From IMG/VR virus record IMGVR_UViG_3300017917_001798, positions 1 to 64,000 of that record: 64,000 nt of DNA; one strand, given 5' to 3'. This document shows, piece by piece, positions 6,844 to 16,707 of this stretch. Position 1 is the stretch's first letter, and every line of letters begins with the position of its first letter. The translations under genes and the position numbers were made by a program. This stretch comes from a virus. The notes under the pieces were generated by a model, which did not search any database, was not told the origin of the DNA, and saw nothing but the letters and a program-made list of their open reading frames with translations.

Positions 6844-8934
6844 ATGGCTACTTCAACTAATACAGCAGCTGCTCAAAAAGCAATAGACGAACAAAATGTG
6901 TACATAAGAGACACGTTGATGTCCATTGCTTCTAACTATGCTAACGTATTAAAAGATGCTGTTGAAGATGCATTTGATTCAGCTGAAGCCAGTACTATAA
7001 CTGCTGTAGGTAAAGATTTAACTAGAACCTTTACTAAGCTAGCTAAAATGTCTGATGAATTTGCTCATAATCAGAGTAGAATAAGTGCAGGTATTATAAA
7101 GGAAAAAGACATAACTAAACAACTACAATCACTAGATGAAAAAAGAGCTGAACTAAGAGTAAAAAAGTTACATGCTGATATGTTAGGTGTTAAGTTTAGT
7201 CAAGAAGATTATGAGGCTGCTAAAAAATCACTAGACATTCAAAAAGAACAACTTGAAAGTGATCAAAAACAACTTGAATTAATAGAACGAAGATTAGGTT
7301 TAACTGGTAAATTAATTGGTGGATTAAATAAGGTTCCGTTTATTGGTAAGTTCTTCAATACTGAAGAAATTGAAACCAAAATGAGAAAAGTTGCTGCTAA
7401 TGGTGGTGGTACTTTCAAAACAATGGGAGTTGCTGCTAGTGAAATAGGAAAACAACTAGGAAAAGGATTAACAGATCCACTTACTATACTTACTTTTTTC
7501 TTAACTCAAGCTTTAAAATCAAATAAACAGGTTGTAGAGTTAGGAAAACAACTAGGAAAGGATTCTTACGATTATAGACAAAATCTAGCATCTGTTGCTC
7601 GTTCATCTAGTAATTTAAATGTTACTACTGATAATTTAGTAGAAGCCTTTAATGAAATATCTCAAGCTACAGGATACGCATATGAATACACTGCTGATCA
7701 GCTTACTACCCAGATTAAATTAACTAAACAAGTTGGTTTACAAGCAGATGAAGCAGCACAAATACAAAGATTTGGTGTTTTAAATAATAAAACATCAGAA
7801 CAAACATACAATGCATTTGTTAAGGGATTAGTAGCAGCTAGAAACCAATACAAAGTAGGTATTAATTTTAAAGCTACATTAGCGGAAGCTGTTAAAGTAT
7901 CAGGTCAATTAGCAGCAAACTTAGGATATAATCCTGAACGTATTGCTAAAGCAGTAGTTGCTACTAAAGCATTAGGTATGACTTTAGATCAAGTATCTAA
8001 ATCAGGTGAATCACTATTAAATTGGGAGTCATCTATTGATAATGAGCTTAAAGCTGAACTATTAACAGGTAAGCAACTAAATCTAGAAAAAGCTAGAGCA
8101 GCAGCTTTAGCTGGTGACCAGGTTACATTAGCTGAAGAATTAGCTAAAAACGCAGGTTCGGCAGCTGATTTTGCTAAAATGAATGTATTGCAGCAAAAAG
8201 CACTAGCTGAATCTGTTGGTATGACTGCAGATGAGCTTTCCAATACATTAAGAAAACGAGAGGAAGCAATTAAACAAGGTAAATCATTAGCTCAAATTAC
8301 TGATGATGAAGCTAAACAAGCTATTGAAAGACAAACAGTACAAGATAAATTCAATGCTGCTATCTTAAAATTACAAGATACTTTAGGAAACTTAGTTGCT
8401 GGGCCTTTAGGTAATTTAATTGATGGGTTTGCTAGTATAGCAAGTAGTGCAACTGCTATTAAAATAGCTATGGGTGCTTTATTAGGAATGTCTATAACTA
8501 GATTAGCAACAGGTTTAGCATCATTAGTTATTCCTTTAGTAACAGGAGCAGCAGCATCAGCAACAATGATGAGTGCTTTAACTTTAGGAATAGGAACTGT
8601 GGCTATCTTAGGTAGCATAGCAGGAATTTCAATGGCAATGGAAAATGCTAAGAAACAAGCAGCTGAACCTCCTAAATTTGCAAATGGTGGTATTATAACA
8701 AGTGAAATTAACAACGCTACTATTGGTGAAGCTGGTCCTGAAGCTATTATTCCTTTAAGCTCACCAAAAGCAGCAGAAATGTTAGGAGGAAATGTAGATC
8801 TAACACCAATGATAGCAGCTATAAATGAAGTTAAAGCATCTGTTGATAAATTATATAACAAGAACACAACAATTAATATGGACAGTAAGCAAGTAGGTTC
8901 AACACTAGTGCAAAGTTCATACAAATTAGCATAA
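6844..8934 (+). CDS. Tail tape measure protein
   Basis: 696 residues. Residues about 60-150 are charged and coiled-coil-like, the middle is Ala/Leu-rich helix, and residues about 555-615 contain hydrophobic segments (LVIPLVTGAAASATMM and IGTVAILGSIAGISMAM). Near the C-terminus is the Gly/Pro block ATIGEAGPEAIIPLS, a well-known mark of phage tape-measure proteins. The protein sets tail length and probably helps DNA cross the inner membrane. It follows the chaperone pair and precedes baseplate genes, as expected. Confidence 0.88.
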   Translation: MATSTNTAAAQKAIDEQNVYIRDTLMSIASNYANVLKDAVEDAFDSAEASTITAVGKDLTRTFTKLAKMSDEFAHNQSRISAGIIKEKDITKQLQSLDEKRAELRVKKLHADMLGVKFSQEDYEAAKKSLDIQKEQLESDQKQLELIERRLGLTGKLIGGLNKVPFIGKFFNTEEIETKMRKVAANGGGTFKTMGVAASEIGKQLGKGLTDPLTILTFFLTQALKSNKQVVELGKQLGKDSYDYRQNLASVARSSSNLNVTTDNLVEAFNEISQATGYAYEYTADQLTTQIKLTKQVGLQADEAAQIQRFGVLNNKTSEQTYNAFVKGLVAARNQYKVGINFKATLAEAVKVSGQLAANLGYNPERIAKAVVATKALGMTLDQVSKSGESLLNWESSIDNELKAELLTGKQLNLEKARAAALAGDQVTLAEELAKNAGSAADFAKMNVLQQKALAESVGMTADELSNTLRKREEAIKQGKSLAQITDDEAKQAIERQTVQDKFNAAILKLQDTLGNLVAGPLGNLIDGFASIASSATAIKIAMGALLGMSITRLATGLASLVIPLVTGAAASATMMSALTLGIGTVAILGSIAGISMAMENAKKQAAEPPKFANGGIITSEINNATIGEAGPEAIIPLSSPKAAEMLGGNVDLTPMIAAINEVKASVDKLYNKNTTINMDSKQVGSTLVQSSYKLA

Positions 8935-8942
8935 TATTTAAA

Positions 8943-8949
8943 TATTTAT
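8943..8949 (+). promoter_or_regulatory. Candidate late promoter of the baseplate genes
   Basis: TATTTAT in the 31-base gap after the tape-measure gene, 16 bases before the ATG at 8966. Confidence 0.42.
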
Positions 8950-8965
8950 ATTAAACAACAATACA

Positions 8966-9214
8966 ATGGGATTATTAGATAAATTAAAATCAAGCATTTT
9001 AGGCTTAGGTGGTAATAAACCACAACAATTTGGTGTTAACCCGGTTCCACCGGATTCATTACATCTTAACTATTCAACAGATGGTAAACCGGATGTAACA
9101 TGGAGAACTATTAGTGGTACTGGTCCAAAACCACAACCTTCTAAATTAGATATAGGTGATACTAAAAGTAAATACAAACCTAACTACAAATACTCAGACA
9201 ATCTTCCTAAATAA
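8966..9214 (+). CDS. Small baseplate-region protein, unknown
   Basis: 82 residues. A short amphipathic N-terminus (MGLLDKLKSSILGLGG) is followed by a Pro/Lys/Gly/Ser-rich, probably disordered tail. The next gene begins MGLIDLKTNLKS, a related-looking start. Stop and next start share bases, so the two are translationally coupled. It may be a tail-tip linker or assembly factor; no family is recognised. Confidence 0.6.
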   Translation: MGLLDKLKSSILGLGGNKPQQFGVNPVPPDSLHLNYSTDGKPDVTWRTISGTGPKPQPSKLDIGDTKSKYKPNYKYSDNLPK

Positions 9215-11145
9215 TGGGATTAATAGACCTTAAGACTAATTTAAAATCAATTAAATACGGACACGATCGCCCAGGTGGTGGTAATAGTGGTCAACCATAC
9301 ATTCAAACAAACATCAATAGACCTGGAGCTAATCTTATAGGTAATTTTGATGATGGTTTGGTTAGAGGTGGAATTGCGGGTGCTGCTAAAGCATCAGTAG
9401 TTGATACTATTCGTATTGGGAAATTCTTAACGGATTTTCCTAAAGGTCCGTTATTTATTGTTAAGCAAGTAGGTCTACAATTATCTAATCCTAAACTAGA
9501 ATCTAAAGCAGTTTCAACTGGTATAGGATTTATAGATAGAATAGCAACTTCAATAGGTAAAATAGGTATAGGACCAACCCGTACCTACAATTTAGGTATT
9601 AATACAATAGCCCAAGTACCTGTAAATGCATTTGGTATACATTTCAATAGGCATGGTCTGTTACCTGTACAGGACGATAACACCAAATATTTAGCTGTAG
9701 CTCAAGAAAATAATAAAAATTACGGAGCTAATAACAGATTAGTAGGATACGCTAAGAGACTACTACCTCAAACTCAACCACAACCAACAAAGGCACTAAG
9801 TGTAGCGCAATCATTATTATCATTAATACCAGGAGCATCTAATTTTATTACTCCTCAGCAACAAATGATAGATCAATATATTGGTGGGCCTGGGTCTGTT
9901 TATGGTATTGGTAAAACATTTATTAGACGTTATGATTACACTCAAAACGGTGTAAATAAACAACAACCACAGGAAAAGGGTAAAATAAACTATGCTGGGT
10001 TATTAGGATTATCAAGTAAATATTTTGATTCTTCCTTAATTAATGAAAAAGTTAAAACAAATAATCCACTTACACAACGTTTATTACGTGGAGGGATAAT
10101 AGCAGGAGTAACAGATATTAATACTTTACCTGCATTATCTTTACAACCTCAGATAGCGGATTATGATAATATAGATCTTAATAATCCAACTGTTGTACCT
10201 TCCCAAATAAATCAAAATGTTGTTAGTTATAATACTAGAACGTATCAAGAACTAAAGGCACAAATAAATAAACAACAAAGTGACTACAGTATATTATATG
10301 GTAATGCTAAACCATCAACTGATAAATCAGGATCTGTTAAATTTGTAGGAGAACAATTACCAACATCTACAAGCATGCCAGAATACAAAAATGGCTTTGG
10401 TGAATCATTTAAGATAAACATGTCTTGGAATAAAGCTACTAGAGAAGTAAGAGTTGGTAGTGGTAGAACAGATTTAATAAATTTAACACCAATATTTTCA
10501 GATAATGGTGGTAGTATAAATGATACTGTATCTAAACTAAAAATACCTGGAAACCCAGATAAAAATATAAACGATTTAGTTAAATTCAGAATACAAGCCA
10601 TAAACGGAAATGACCCCGGCATATCAAATTGGATGATATTCAGAGCATACTTAACCCAATTCTCAGATAGCGTAGATGCATCATGGAATGAAATTAAATA
10701 TGCCGGTCGTGGAGATAAATTCTATGTATACGATGGGTTTAGTCGTAAAATAAACATTGGTTTTAAAGTAGCAGTATTATCTGCTGGTGAAATGGAACCA
10801 ATATACCAAAAATTAAATTATTTAATGGGTAATTTAATGCCCGATTATAATGAAGATAGTTTAATGAGAGGACCATTAGTAAAGATGACAGTGGGTAACT
10901 GGATAGATGGACAACCGGGCATAATAAATAATTTATCATATACAGTACCTCAAGATTCACCTTGGGAAATAGGATTAGGAGATGAAATGTTAATATTACC
11001 TCATATTGTAGAGGTAAATATGACGTTTACTCCTATTGGATCTCAAACACGAGATGTTAATAAAATATCTTCAAAATCTCAAAATACATCTCATATAGCT
11101 CAGAACTATAATGGTAAGAGTGAATTAAATTATATTAAACCATAA
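9214..11145 (+). CDS. Baseplate/tail-tip structural protein
   Basis: 643 residues. The N-terminal third is Gly/Asn/Pro-rich. The C-terminal third resembles phage tail-tube-junction or baseplate proteins: GRGDKFYVYDGFSRKINIGFKV, then YLMGNLMPDYNEDS, then a final beta domain with PHIVEVNMTFTPIG. It lies between the tape measure and a LysM-type gp53-like protein, where T4-like phages place tail-tube initiator and hub proteins (gp48, gp54, gp27). I cannot assign it to one of these. Confidence 0.65.
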   Translation: MGLIDLKTNLKSIKYGHDRPGGGNSGQPYIQTNINRPGANLIGNFDDGLVRGGIAGAAKASVVDTIRIGKFLTDFPKGPLFIVKQVGLQLSNPKLESKAVSTGIGFIDRIATSIGKIGIGPTRTYNLGINTIAQVPVNAFGIHFNRHGLLPVQDDNTKYLAVAQENNKNYGANNRLVGYAKRLLPQTQPQPTKALSVAQSLLSLIPGASNFITPQQQMIDQYIGGPGSVYGIGKTFIRRYDYTQNGVNKQQPQEKGKINYAGLLGLSSKYFDSSLINEKVKTNNPLTQRLLRGGIIAGVTDINTLPALSLQPQIADYDNIDLNNPTVVPSQINQNVVSYNTRTYQELKAQINKQQSDYSILYGNAKPSTDKSGSVKFVGEQLPTSTSMPEYKNGFGESFKINMSWNKATREVRVGSGRTDLINLTPIFSDNGGSINDTVSKLKIPGNPDKNINDLVKFRIQAINGNDPGISNWMIFRAYLTQFSDSVDASWNEIKYAGRGDKFYVYDGFSRKINIGFKVAVLSAGEMEPIYQKLNYLMGNLMPDYNEDSLMRGPLVKMTVGNWIDGQPGIINNLSYTVPQDSPWEIGLGDEMLILPHIVEVNMTFTPIGSQTRDVNKISSKSQNTSHIAQNYNGKSELNYIKP

Positions 11146-11147
11146 TA

Positions 11148-11456
11148 ATGAATCGCTACGAAAATACACCTATATTAAAAACAGATTATACTGATCGTCC
11201 ATATTACAAAGGTAAAATGTACCCAAACATTCCTTTGTCAGAATCGGATGTATATGTTATAACTACTGTAGGAGATAGGCTTGATTCCCTAGCTTATTCT
11301 TATTATAATGATGCTACATTATGGTGGATAATAGCAATGGCTAACAACAATATTACTAAAGGTGCTTTATATCCAACACCGGGAACACAATTAAGAATAC
11401 CAACAAACATAAGTGAAATTTTAAGTTTATATAATAAATTCAACCAAGCTAGATAA
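11148..11456 (+). CDS. LysM-like baseplate wedge protein (T4 gp53-like)
   Basis: 102 residues. The central segment VYVITTVGDRLDSLAYSYY, followed by WWIIAMANN and GTQLRIP, is the LysM fold used by gp53 and related tail proteins. LysM domains in tails contact peptidoglycan or other baseplate subunits. It lies 2 bases after the preceding gene and 5 bases before the hub-peptidase gene, so the three form a tight baseplate unit. Confidence 0.8.
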   Translation: MNRYENTPILKTDYTDRPYYKGKMYPNIPLSESDVYVITTVGDRLDSLAYSYYNDATLWWIIAMANNNITKGALYPTPGTQLRIPTNISEILSLYNKFNQAR

Positions 11457-11461
11457 AAGTT

Positions 11462-14206
11462 ATGTCAATATTTAAAGATTCATTTAAAGAAGGTGTACAA
11501 AATCAGTTAAAATTAAGACAAAAATCTATTGCTGACCGTACCCCTAATTCAATCCAATATTTCAATTCAAGAAATGCTTGGATTAGAATGACATCTAGCG
11601 TTAATGTTGGTAACGATAATGGTGATTTAGCCAATAAGTATGTACTATTAGGTGGTGTTTTATATGATAAAAAATTAAAATCAGGTGTAGGAAAAACAAC
11701 AAAAGATGCCTATAGTACAATTACAGCTGATGGTAAAGAACATATGCTTGGTATTCGTCCAATGCCTGGTATTACCTCGATTGATGTTAAATCTAAATCA
11801 GCATATGGTTCATTAAGAGAAGTAACAGTAAACTTTCAATGCTGGGATATTAAACAATTAGAAGAACTAGAACTATTATATATGCGCCCCGGTTACTCAG
11901 TATTAGTAGAATGGGGTTGGACTCCATATTTGAAATCTGATAAAAACGGAAATGCAATATTAGAAACAAATATTAAATTCTATGATGATGTATTAAAAGG
12001 AACAGCAACTAAAGAAACAATATGGGCCTCTATATTTAATAAAGCATCTGCTGATGGTAATTATGAAGGACATTATGGATTTATAAAAAATTATAGCTGG
12101 TCTGCTAGAACAGATGGTGGATACGACTGTACTACTACTGTTATTTCTATGGGTGAAGTTATAGAATCACTAAAAATAAACTACGGAGACTATATTGTAA
12201 GCAATAAAGGATCCTATGGATATTTCTCCAATATGAGTTCCGTAGTATCTAAGGCGTATAGTGAAAATAAAATAGCAGGAATATGTGCTGAATTATCTGA
12301 AATAATATTAAATAAAAAAAATAGCAATGATAAAGTACAAGAAGTAATATTTAACGGATATACTTTTTTTGTACTTGCTTTATCAACATCATCTAATAAT
12401 AACAAACCTGTGTTAGGGGTTGGGGCTCAAATATATATTACTTTAAAAGATTTTATTTCTGTACTTAATGATAAAGTTTTATTAAGAGATTCTAAATCAA
12501 ACAAACCTATACCTGAATTATCTATGTATTGTGGAGCCCACAATGGAGGTGAAACAACACCTTTATTATGTTTAGGAGCAATACAACAATTGTCTGTTGA
12601 CCCCACAGTATGTCTTATAAAAAATAAAAATTGGACTAATCCTTCTTATTTAGGCTTAGAAAATGTTTTATCACCTAGCGATCTTGAAACAACGACCAAT
12701 ATAATTAATACTTTATCTCAAGATTATTGGTATGAAGGTGATTATGTAAATCAACAATTAGCAGTTATAGGAAATATATATATTAATTTAAATTATATAT
12801 ATTCTTTAGTAACAGATCCTAATATAGCTTCTCAAGATAAAAAAGAAAAAAACGATATTTCTTTATTTGATTTTCTTAAAAACATGATGTTAGGAGTTTC
12901 AACGGCTATAGGAAATACATCTAATTTTGAAATATTCTTAGACCCAACAGATAATAAAGCTAGAATAATAGATATAAATTACACTGGTAATAGACAAAAA
13001 GATAAGGAAGCATTCACTATAGAATTACAAAACACAAAATCAGTAGTTAGATCATACAAACTAGAATCTCAAATATTCCCAGAACAAATAACAACAGTAG
13101 CTATAGGAGCTCAAGCACAAGGAGGAGCATTAGCATCTAATGTAAATACATTAATTGATTTTAATCAAAATTTAACAGATAGGATTATACCTAAAAAAGA
13201 TATACCTTCATTAAATAATACTGTTGATTCTGAAGAAAAAGAAAAACAACAGTTACAAGAATTAAAAAATAATTTAGGTATAATAGTAAAGTATATTAAA
13301 GAACTAAATCCTGGTTGGTTTGGGTTTGATAGTTTTGATACTAGCGATGTTCCCAAATATACAAACGCTTTAAAAGATATAATTAACTATTACAATAGTA
13401 TAGTTGCTGTTGATTCTAAAAATAGAGCTATAATCCCTACTAAATTATCTCTACAAATAGATGGTTTAGGAGGAGTAGTAATAGGAAATCTATTCAAAAT
13501 ACCAGAAAAATTCTTACCTAGAGGGTATAAAGGAGGAGGAGCAGGCCCTAGAGAAATAGCATACGTTGTTACAGGTTTAGGACATTCAATACAAAATAAC
13601 GATTGGGTAACTAATATAGATTCTCAATTTATTATTTTGGATGAACCCAGAGGTATATCATCACCGTTAGCAGCTACTGTTGTTGCTTTAAACAAAGCAG
13701 TTACTAATTCAAATGATGTAACAAACGTTAATACATCTTCACATATATATAAAGTTGCTCCTAAAGAAACACCATCGGGATTACGTTATCCATTTGAAGG
13801 AACTTATAGAGTATCATCACCTTTCCTACTAGAAAGAACAATAGATGATGTTACAAGACCACATAAAGGATCAGATTTAGCTATACCCGTTAATACTCCT
13901 ATATACGCTGTTGAAGAAGGTAATGTAGTATACGCTGATTGGGAGGTTCGCAATAGTCCAAAAAGTGGAGGTGGACAATATGTTAAAATTAACCATAGAG
14001 GAATTATAGATGGTAAAACAACATTAAGTATGCACCTTAATAGAATTGAAGTAAAAGTAGGACAATATGTTAAAAAAGGAGACTTAATAGGCTACTCAGG
14101 AAATACAGGACATTCTACAGCTCCTCACTTACATTTTGAACTTAGAGAAACAAAAACACAAACAGCAATAGATGCATCAATCTATTTTCCTGATTTTAAA
14201 ATATGA
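11462..14206 (+). CDS. Baseplate hub protein with C-terminal M23 (LytM) endopeptidase
   Basis: 914 residues. The N-terminal 750 or so form a structural part that opens with MSIFKDSFKEGVQNQ and includes beta-rich segments such as REVTVNFQCWDIKQLEEL. From about residue 775 a LytM/M23 zinc peptidase follows: HKGSDLA supplies His801 and Asp805, HLHFEL supplies His889 and His891, and VKKGDLIGYSGNTG lies between them. In T4 the hub protein gp5 carries a lysozyme; here an endopeptidase that cuts peptide cross-links appears to serve the same role at the tail tip. The stop overlaps the next start by 4 bases. Confidence 0.85.
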   Translation: MSIFKDSFKEGVQNQLKLRQKSIADRTPNSIQYFNSRNAWIRMTSSVNVGNDNGDLANKYVLLGGVLYDKKLKSGVGKTTKDAYSTITADGKEHMLGIRPMPGITSIDVKSKSAYGSLREVTVNFQCWDIKQLEELELLYMRPGYSVLVEWGWTPYLKSDKNGNAILETNIKFYDDVLKGTATKETIWASIFNKASADGNYEGHYGFIKNYSWSARTDGGYDCTTTVISMGEVIESLKINYGDYIVSNKGSYGYFSNMSSVVSKAYSENKIAGICAELSEIILNKKNSNDKVQEVIFNGYTFFVLALSTSSNNNKPVLGVGAQIYITLKDFISVLNDKVLLRDSKSNKPIPELSMYCGAHNGGETTPLLCLGAIQQLSVDPTVCLIKNKNWTNPSYLGLENVLSPSDLETTTNIINTLSQDYWYEGDYVNQQLAVIGNIYINLNYIYSLVTDPNIASQDKKEKNDISLFDFLKNMMLGVSTAIGNTSNFEIFLDPTDNKARIIDINYTGNRQKDKEAFTIELQNTKSVVRSYKLESQIFPEQITTVAIGAQAQGGALASNVNTLIDFNQNLTDRIIPKKDIPSLNNTVDSEEKEKQQLQELKNNLGIIVKYIKELNPGWFGFDSFDTSDVPKYTNALKDIINYYNSIVAVDSKNRAIIPTKLSLQIDGLGGVVIGNLFKIPEKFLPRGYKGGGAGPREIAYVVTGLGHSIQNNDWVTNIDSQFIILDEPRGISSPLAATVVALNKAVTNSNDVTNVNTSSHIYKVAPKETPSGLRYPFEGTYRVSSPFLLERTIDDVTRPHKGSDLAIPVNTPIYAVEEGNVVYADWEVRNSPKSGGGQYVKINHRGIIDGKTTLSMHLNRIEVKVGQYVKKGDLIGYSGNTGHSTAPHLHFELRETKTQTAIDASIYFPDFKI

Positions 14207-14685
14207 AAGTACCAGCAAACATAATATCAACAGGTAAATACACTCAAGGAAATGAATTTATGTATTCAGATAACTATGAAAGTTATCAAGGATACTATTA
14301 TGAAATAAATAATAAAACATTTGCTGGGAAAGAATTTAATACTAATGCTAGAGAAATAATTAAATTAGATTCTAGTAAGGTTAATAAATTAAAATCAAAT
14401 CCTGAAACATCTACATACGGGTTCTTATCTAATAATACAATTGAAGAGAATAAAGCTAGTGGTATAGTTTATTTAGGAGAAGATATTATAAGGTATTTTG
14501 CTAAGAAATTAAATAATAATCCTGCTCTAATTAGAGAAATAGATAAGAATACATTTGAAATGTTAAAAACAGATCCTATATATCAGACTATAGCTGTTAA
14601 TATCCCTGCTAGTGAAGAAACATCTCTTGAATTAGAACAAGCAGATAAACAAATGCCTGGGTTAAAAGACTTTTTGTTAGGCTAA
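14203..14685 (+). CDS. Baseplate-region hypothetical protein
   Basis: 160 residues, starting inside the stop region of the hub-peptidase gene (ATGA overlap), which implies coupled translation. The N-terminus is aromatic and polar (MYSDNYESYQGYYYEINN); the C-terminus ends in a Leu-rich helix (MPGLKDFLLG). No motif is recognised. The coupling suggests a chaperone or partner of the hub peptidase. Confidence 0.6.
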   Translation: MKVPANIISTGKYTQGNEFMYSDNYESYQGYYYEINNKTFAGKEFNTNAREIIKLDSSKVNKLKSNPETSTYGFLSNNTIEENKASGIVYLGEDIIRYFAKKLNNNPALIREIDKNTFEMLKTDPIYQTIAVNIPASEETSLELEQADKQMPGLKDFLLG

Positions 14686-14723
14686 AAACATACAATATAT
14701 TCATCTTATAAAGGTTATGAGAT

Positions 14724-16013
14724 ATGAGTTTTTACATTATAGAACGTCCAGATCAACTTGAAAGATTAGGATCAATGAACGATTGCTTTGTTCATTTTAT
14801 TCCCAAAAACAACAGATTCCATCCATTATTAACTACATTAAGTTTAGTGTATGTTAGACCACTTGATGGAAAAAAAGGATTTATGCTATGTGTAAATCAT
14901 AGTGAATCATTTAGTTTAGATATAAAAGACGTGCTGTGGTTTCTACTAAATAATACTCAACGATTGTTCGTTTTAGATAAAAAACAAGCGCGTTATTGGT
15001 TTGATCATCCCCAAAAATTATTTGATGTTAATTTTATTAAACATATAACACCTACATCAACGTCGTGTACTGATTATTATTATAGCACTAACGGTTATCT
15101 ACCTAATATTAACTGTTTGATCCCTATTAGCAAACACTATGAGGAATGTGAAAACATATTTAATGATGTAATACCATTACTAACAGGAAATTGGCAAACA
15201 CCTCAATTTAGTTTTAATAATGATCATACATCTAATGTATTCTATCAGCTCGAATCAAACGGTATAAAACTAGATAAAGACAATTTCATCACCCATTACA
15301 GTAGTAGCATTCCCCACCCTGAATTCAATTTATCTCGCGGAAAAGTATACACACATTATAATCTATACACAACAACATCCCGCCCATCTAACACATTTAA
15401 TAGTATAAACTTTGCAGCATTAAATAAAGATAATGGGGAAAGGATGAGCTATATACCAGAAAATGATAAATTTATTGAAATCGACATTCAAGGTTACCAT
15501 CCGCGATTGATTGGTGAGTTAATTAATTTTCCGTTTTTAAACACTAGAAACACATATGAAACCTTAGCGACTATATTAGATGTTACCCCGCAAGACGCAA
15601 AAGAATTAACATTTAAACAGTTATACGGTGGTGTTTGGTCTGAATATCAATACAAACCATTTTTTAAAGAAGTTGGTATCTTCATAGATGATATGTGGGA
15701 CACGTATCAATATGGCAAATATTATGAAACCGAAAATAAAATATTTACACTTGATAGTGACCTATCCCAAACTAAACTATTTAATTATATAATCCAGAGT
15801 AAAGAAACATCAACTAACGTTAAAATATTAGAACGTTTATTGGATTATTTAAAAGATAAAAAAACAAAAATAGTACTATATACTTATGATGCGTTTTTGT
15901 TAGACTATAGCGAAGAAGATGGCAACAATATATTAAAAGATATAATAAATATAATACAATACCCAGTAACTATTAAACAAGGTAAATCGTATCACGGTTT
16001 AGAAAAAATTTAA
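14724..16013 (+). CDS. Compact family A DNA polymerase-like protein (palm and fingers only)
   Basis: 429 residues. Three blocks align with PolA motifs. Motif A is IEIDIQGYHPRLIGE, with Asp254 and Arg261 at the positions of E. coli Asp705 and Arg712, but His at the Glu710 position. Motif B is AKELTFKQLYGG, with Lys293, Phe297 and Tyr301 spaced exactly as Lys758, Phe762 and Tyr766. Motif C is VLYTYDAFLLDY, with Asp389 as the catalytic Asp of HDE. Residues 1-200 resemble no exonuclease, and the protein is far shorter than a usual PolA. It is separate from the PolB at 35241. It could be a gap-filling, translesion or primase-like enzyme; activity is inferred. Confidence 0.65.
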   Translation: MSFYIIERPDQLERLGSMNDCFVHFIPKNNRFHPLLTTLSLVYVRPLDGKKGFMLCVNHSESFSLDIKDVLWFLLNNTQRLFVLDKKQARYWFDHPQKLFDVNFIKHITPTSTSCTDYYYSTNGYLPNINCLIPISKHYEECENIFNDVIPLLTGNWQTPQFSFNNDHTSNVFYQLESNGIKLDKDNFITHYSSSIPHPEFNLSRGKVYTHYNLYTTTSRPSNTFNSINFAALNKDNGERMSYIPENDKFIEIDIQGYHPRLIGELINFPFLNTRNTYETLATILDVTPQDAKELTFKQLYGGVWSEYQYKPFFKEVGIFIDDMWDTYQYGKYYETENKIFTLDSDLSQTKLFNYIIQSKETSTNVKILERLLDYLKDKKTKIVLYTYDAFLLDYSEEDGNNILKDIINIIQYPVTIKQGKSYHGLEKI

Positions 16014-16022
16014 ATATTTATT

Positions 16023-16442
16023 ATGGAACAATATAATCTATTCGACCAATTGAATAAACTATTCGCAACATTTACGTCTTACGATGAGTTAGAGAACACA
16101 ATATCAACTATTAATCGTAAATATTCAATATTATTCGGTAAAATATTCGTATTAGAATCGCCTCAAAGTGATGAATTAATATGCACATATAATATCGATA
16201 CGGGCAACGTATCTGATTTACCGTTATCTAATACAATATTATTACACCGCAAGAAAGAATCAAACACCCTATACACAATTAATGCTTTAAATACATTAAT
16301 TAAGTCGTTGAATGGTGGGAGATTAGATAAAAATTATATGGTAGATTGGACTCAATATAAAAACAGCATATTATTAACCAATGGTCCTGACTTGCGTAAA
16401 TTAGATACATCTATACATAAAATTATAGATCTGAATAAATAA
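16023..16442 (+). CDS. Hypothetical protein
   Basis: 139 residues, mixed alpha/beta, with no cysteine cluster or membrane segment. It starts 9 bases after the PolA-like gene and may be co-transcribed with it. A TATTTAT lies just 2 bases ahead of its ATG, too close for a normal promoter. It could be an accessory factor of the polymerase-like protein; no family is recognised. Confidence 0.55.
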   Translation: MEQYNLFDQLNKLFATFTSYDELENTISTINRKYSILFGKIFVLESPQSDELICTYNIDTGNVSDLPLSNTILLHRKKESNTLYTINALNTLIKSLNGGRLDKNYMVDWTQYKNSILLTNGPDLRKLDTSIHKIIDLNK

Positions 16443-16461
16443 CTAGTATTTATAAAGTACA

Positions 16462-16707
16462 ATGAAAAAAACTAACGAGATAAAAAGAATGCAGCAATTA
16501 GCTAGTGTGACAAACGAAGGTATTGATCCTCTTTTTTCTCTAACTGATCAAGAAAAAACATATTTAAAAAACAGAACAGAAGCATTTATTAATACCGCTG
16601 TACTTAACTCAGATATAGTAGCTAATGATTTTGAATATATGTCCCCTGCTAAAGAGAAAGCAGCAATTCAGTTTATTGTAGATATTTTAAAAGCAAAAAT
16701 ATCCTAA
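16462..16707 (+). CDS. Small protein with N-terminal tag of the NEIKRMQQLA type
   Basis: 81 residues. The first 19 (MKKTNEIKRMQQLASVTNE) closely match the start of the protein at 38620 (MKKQLNEMKRMQQLAGITNE), while the rest of the two proteins differ. Conserved N-termini on unrelated bodies suggest a targeting signal, as on T4 internal head proteins. The body is helical and ends in VDILKAKIS. The stop overlaps the next ATG (TAATG). Confidence 0.6.
   Translation: MKKTNEIKRMQQLASVTNEGIDPLFSLTDQEKTYLKNRTEAFINTAVLNSDIVANDFEYMSPAKEKAAIQFIVDILKAKIS

Noticed and set aside
8292-8924. 210-codon open frame on the - strand inside the tape-measure gene
   Set aside because: It is a shadow of an Ala/Leu-rich coding region; no leader, and all other genes are on the + strand.
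16014-16022. TATTTAT directly before the gene at 16023 as its promoter
   Set aside because: It lies only 2 bases from the ATG, too close to act as a promoter for that start; probably chance in AT-rich DNA.
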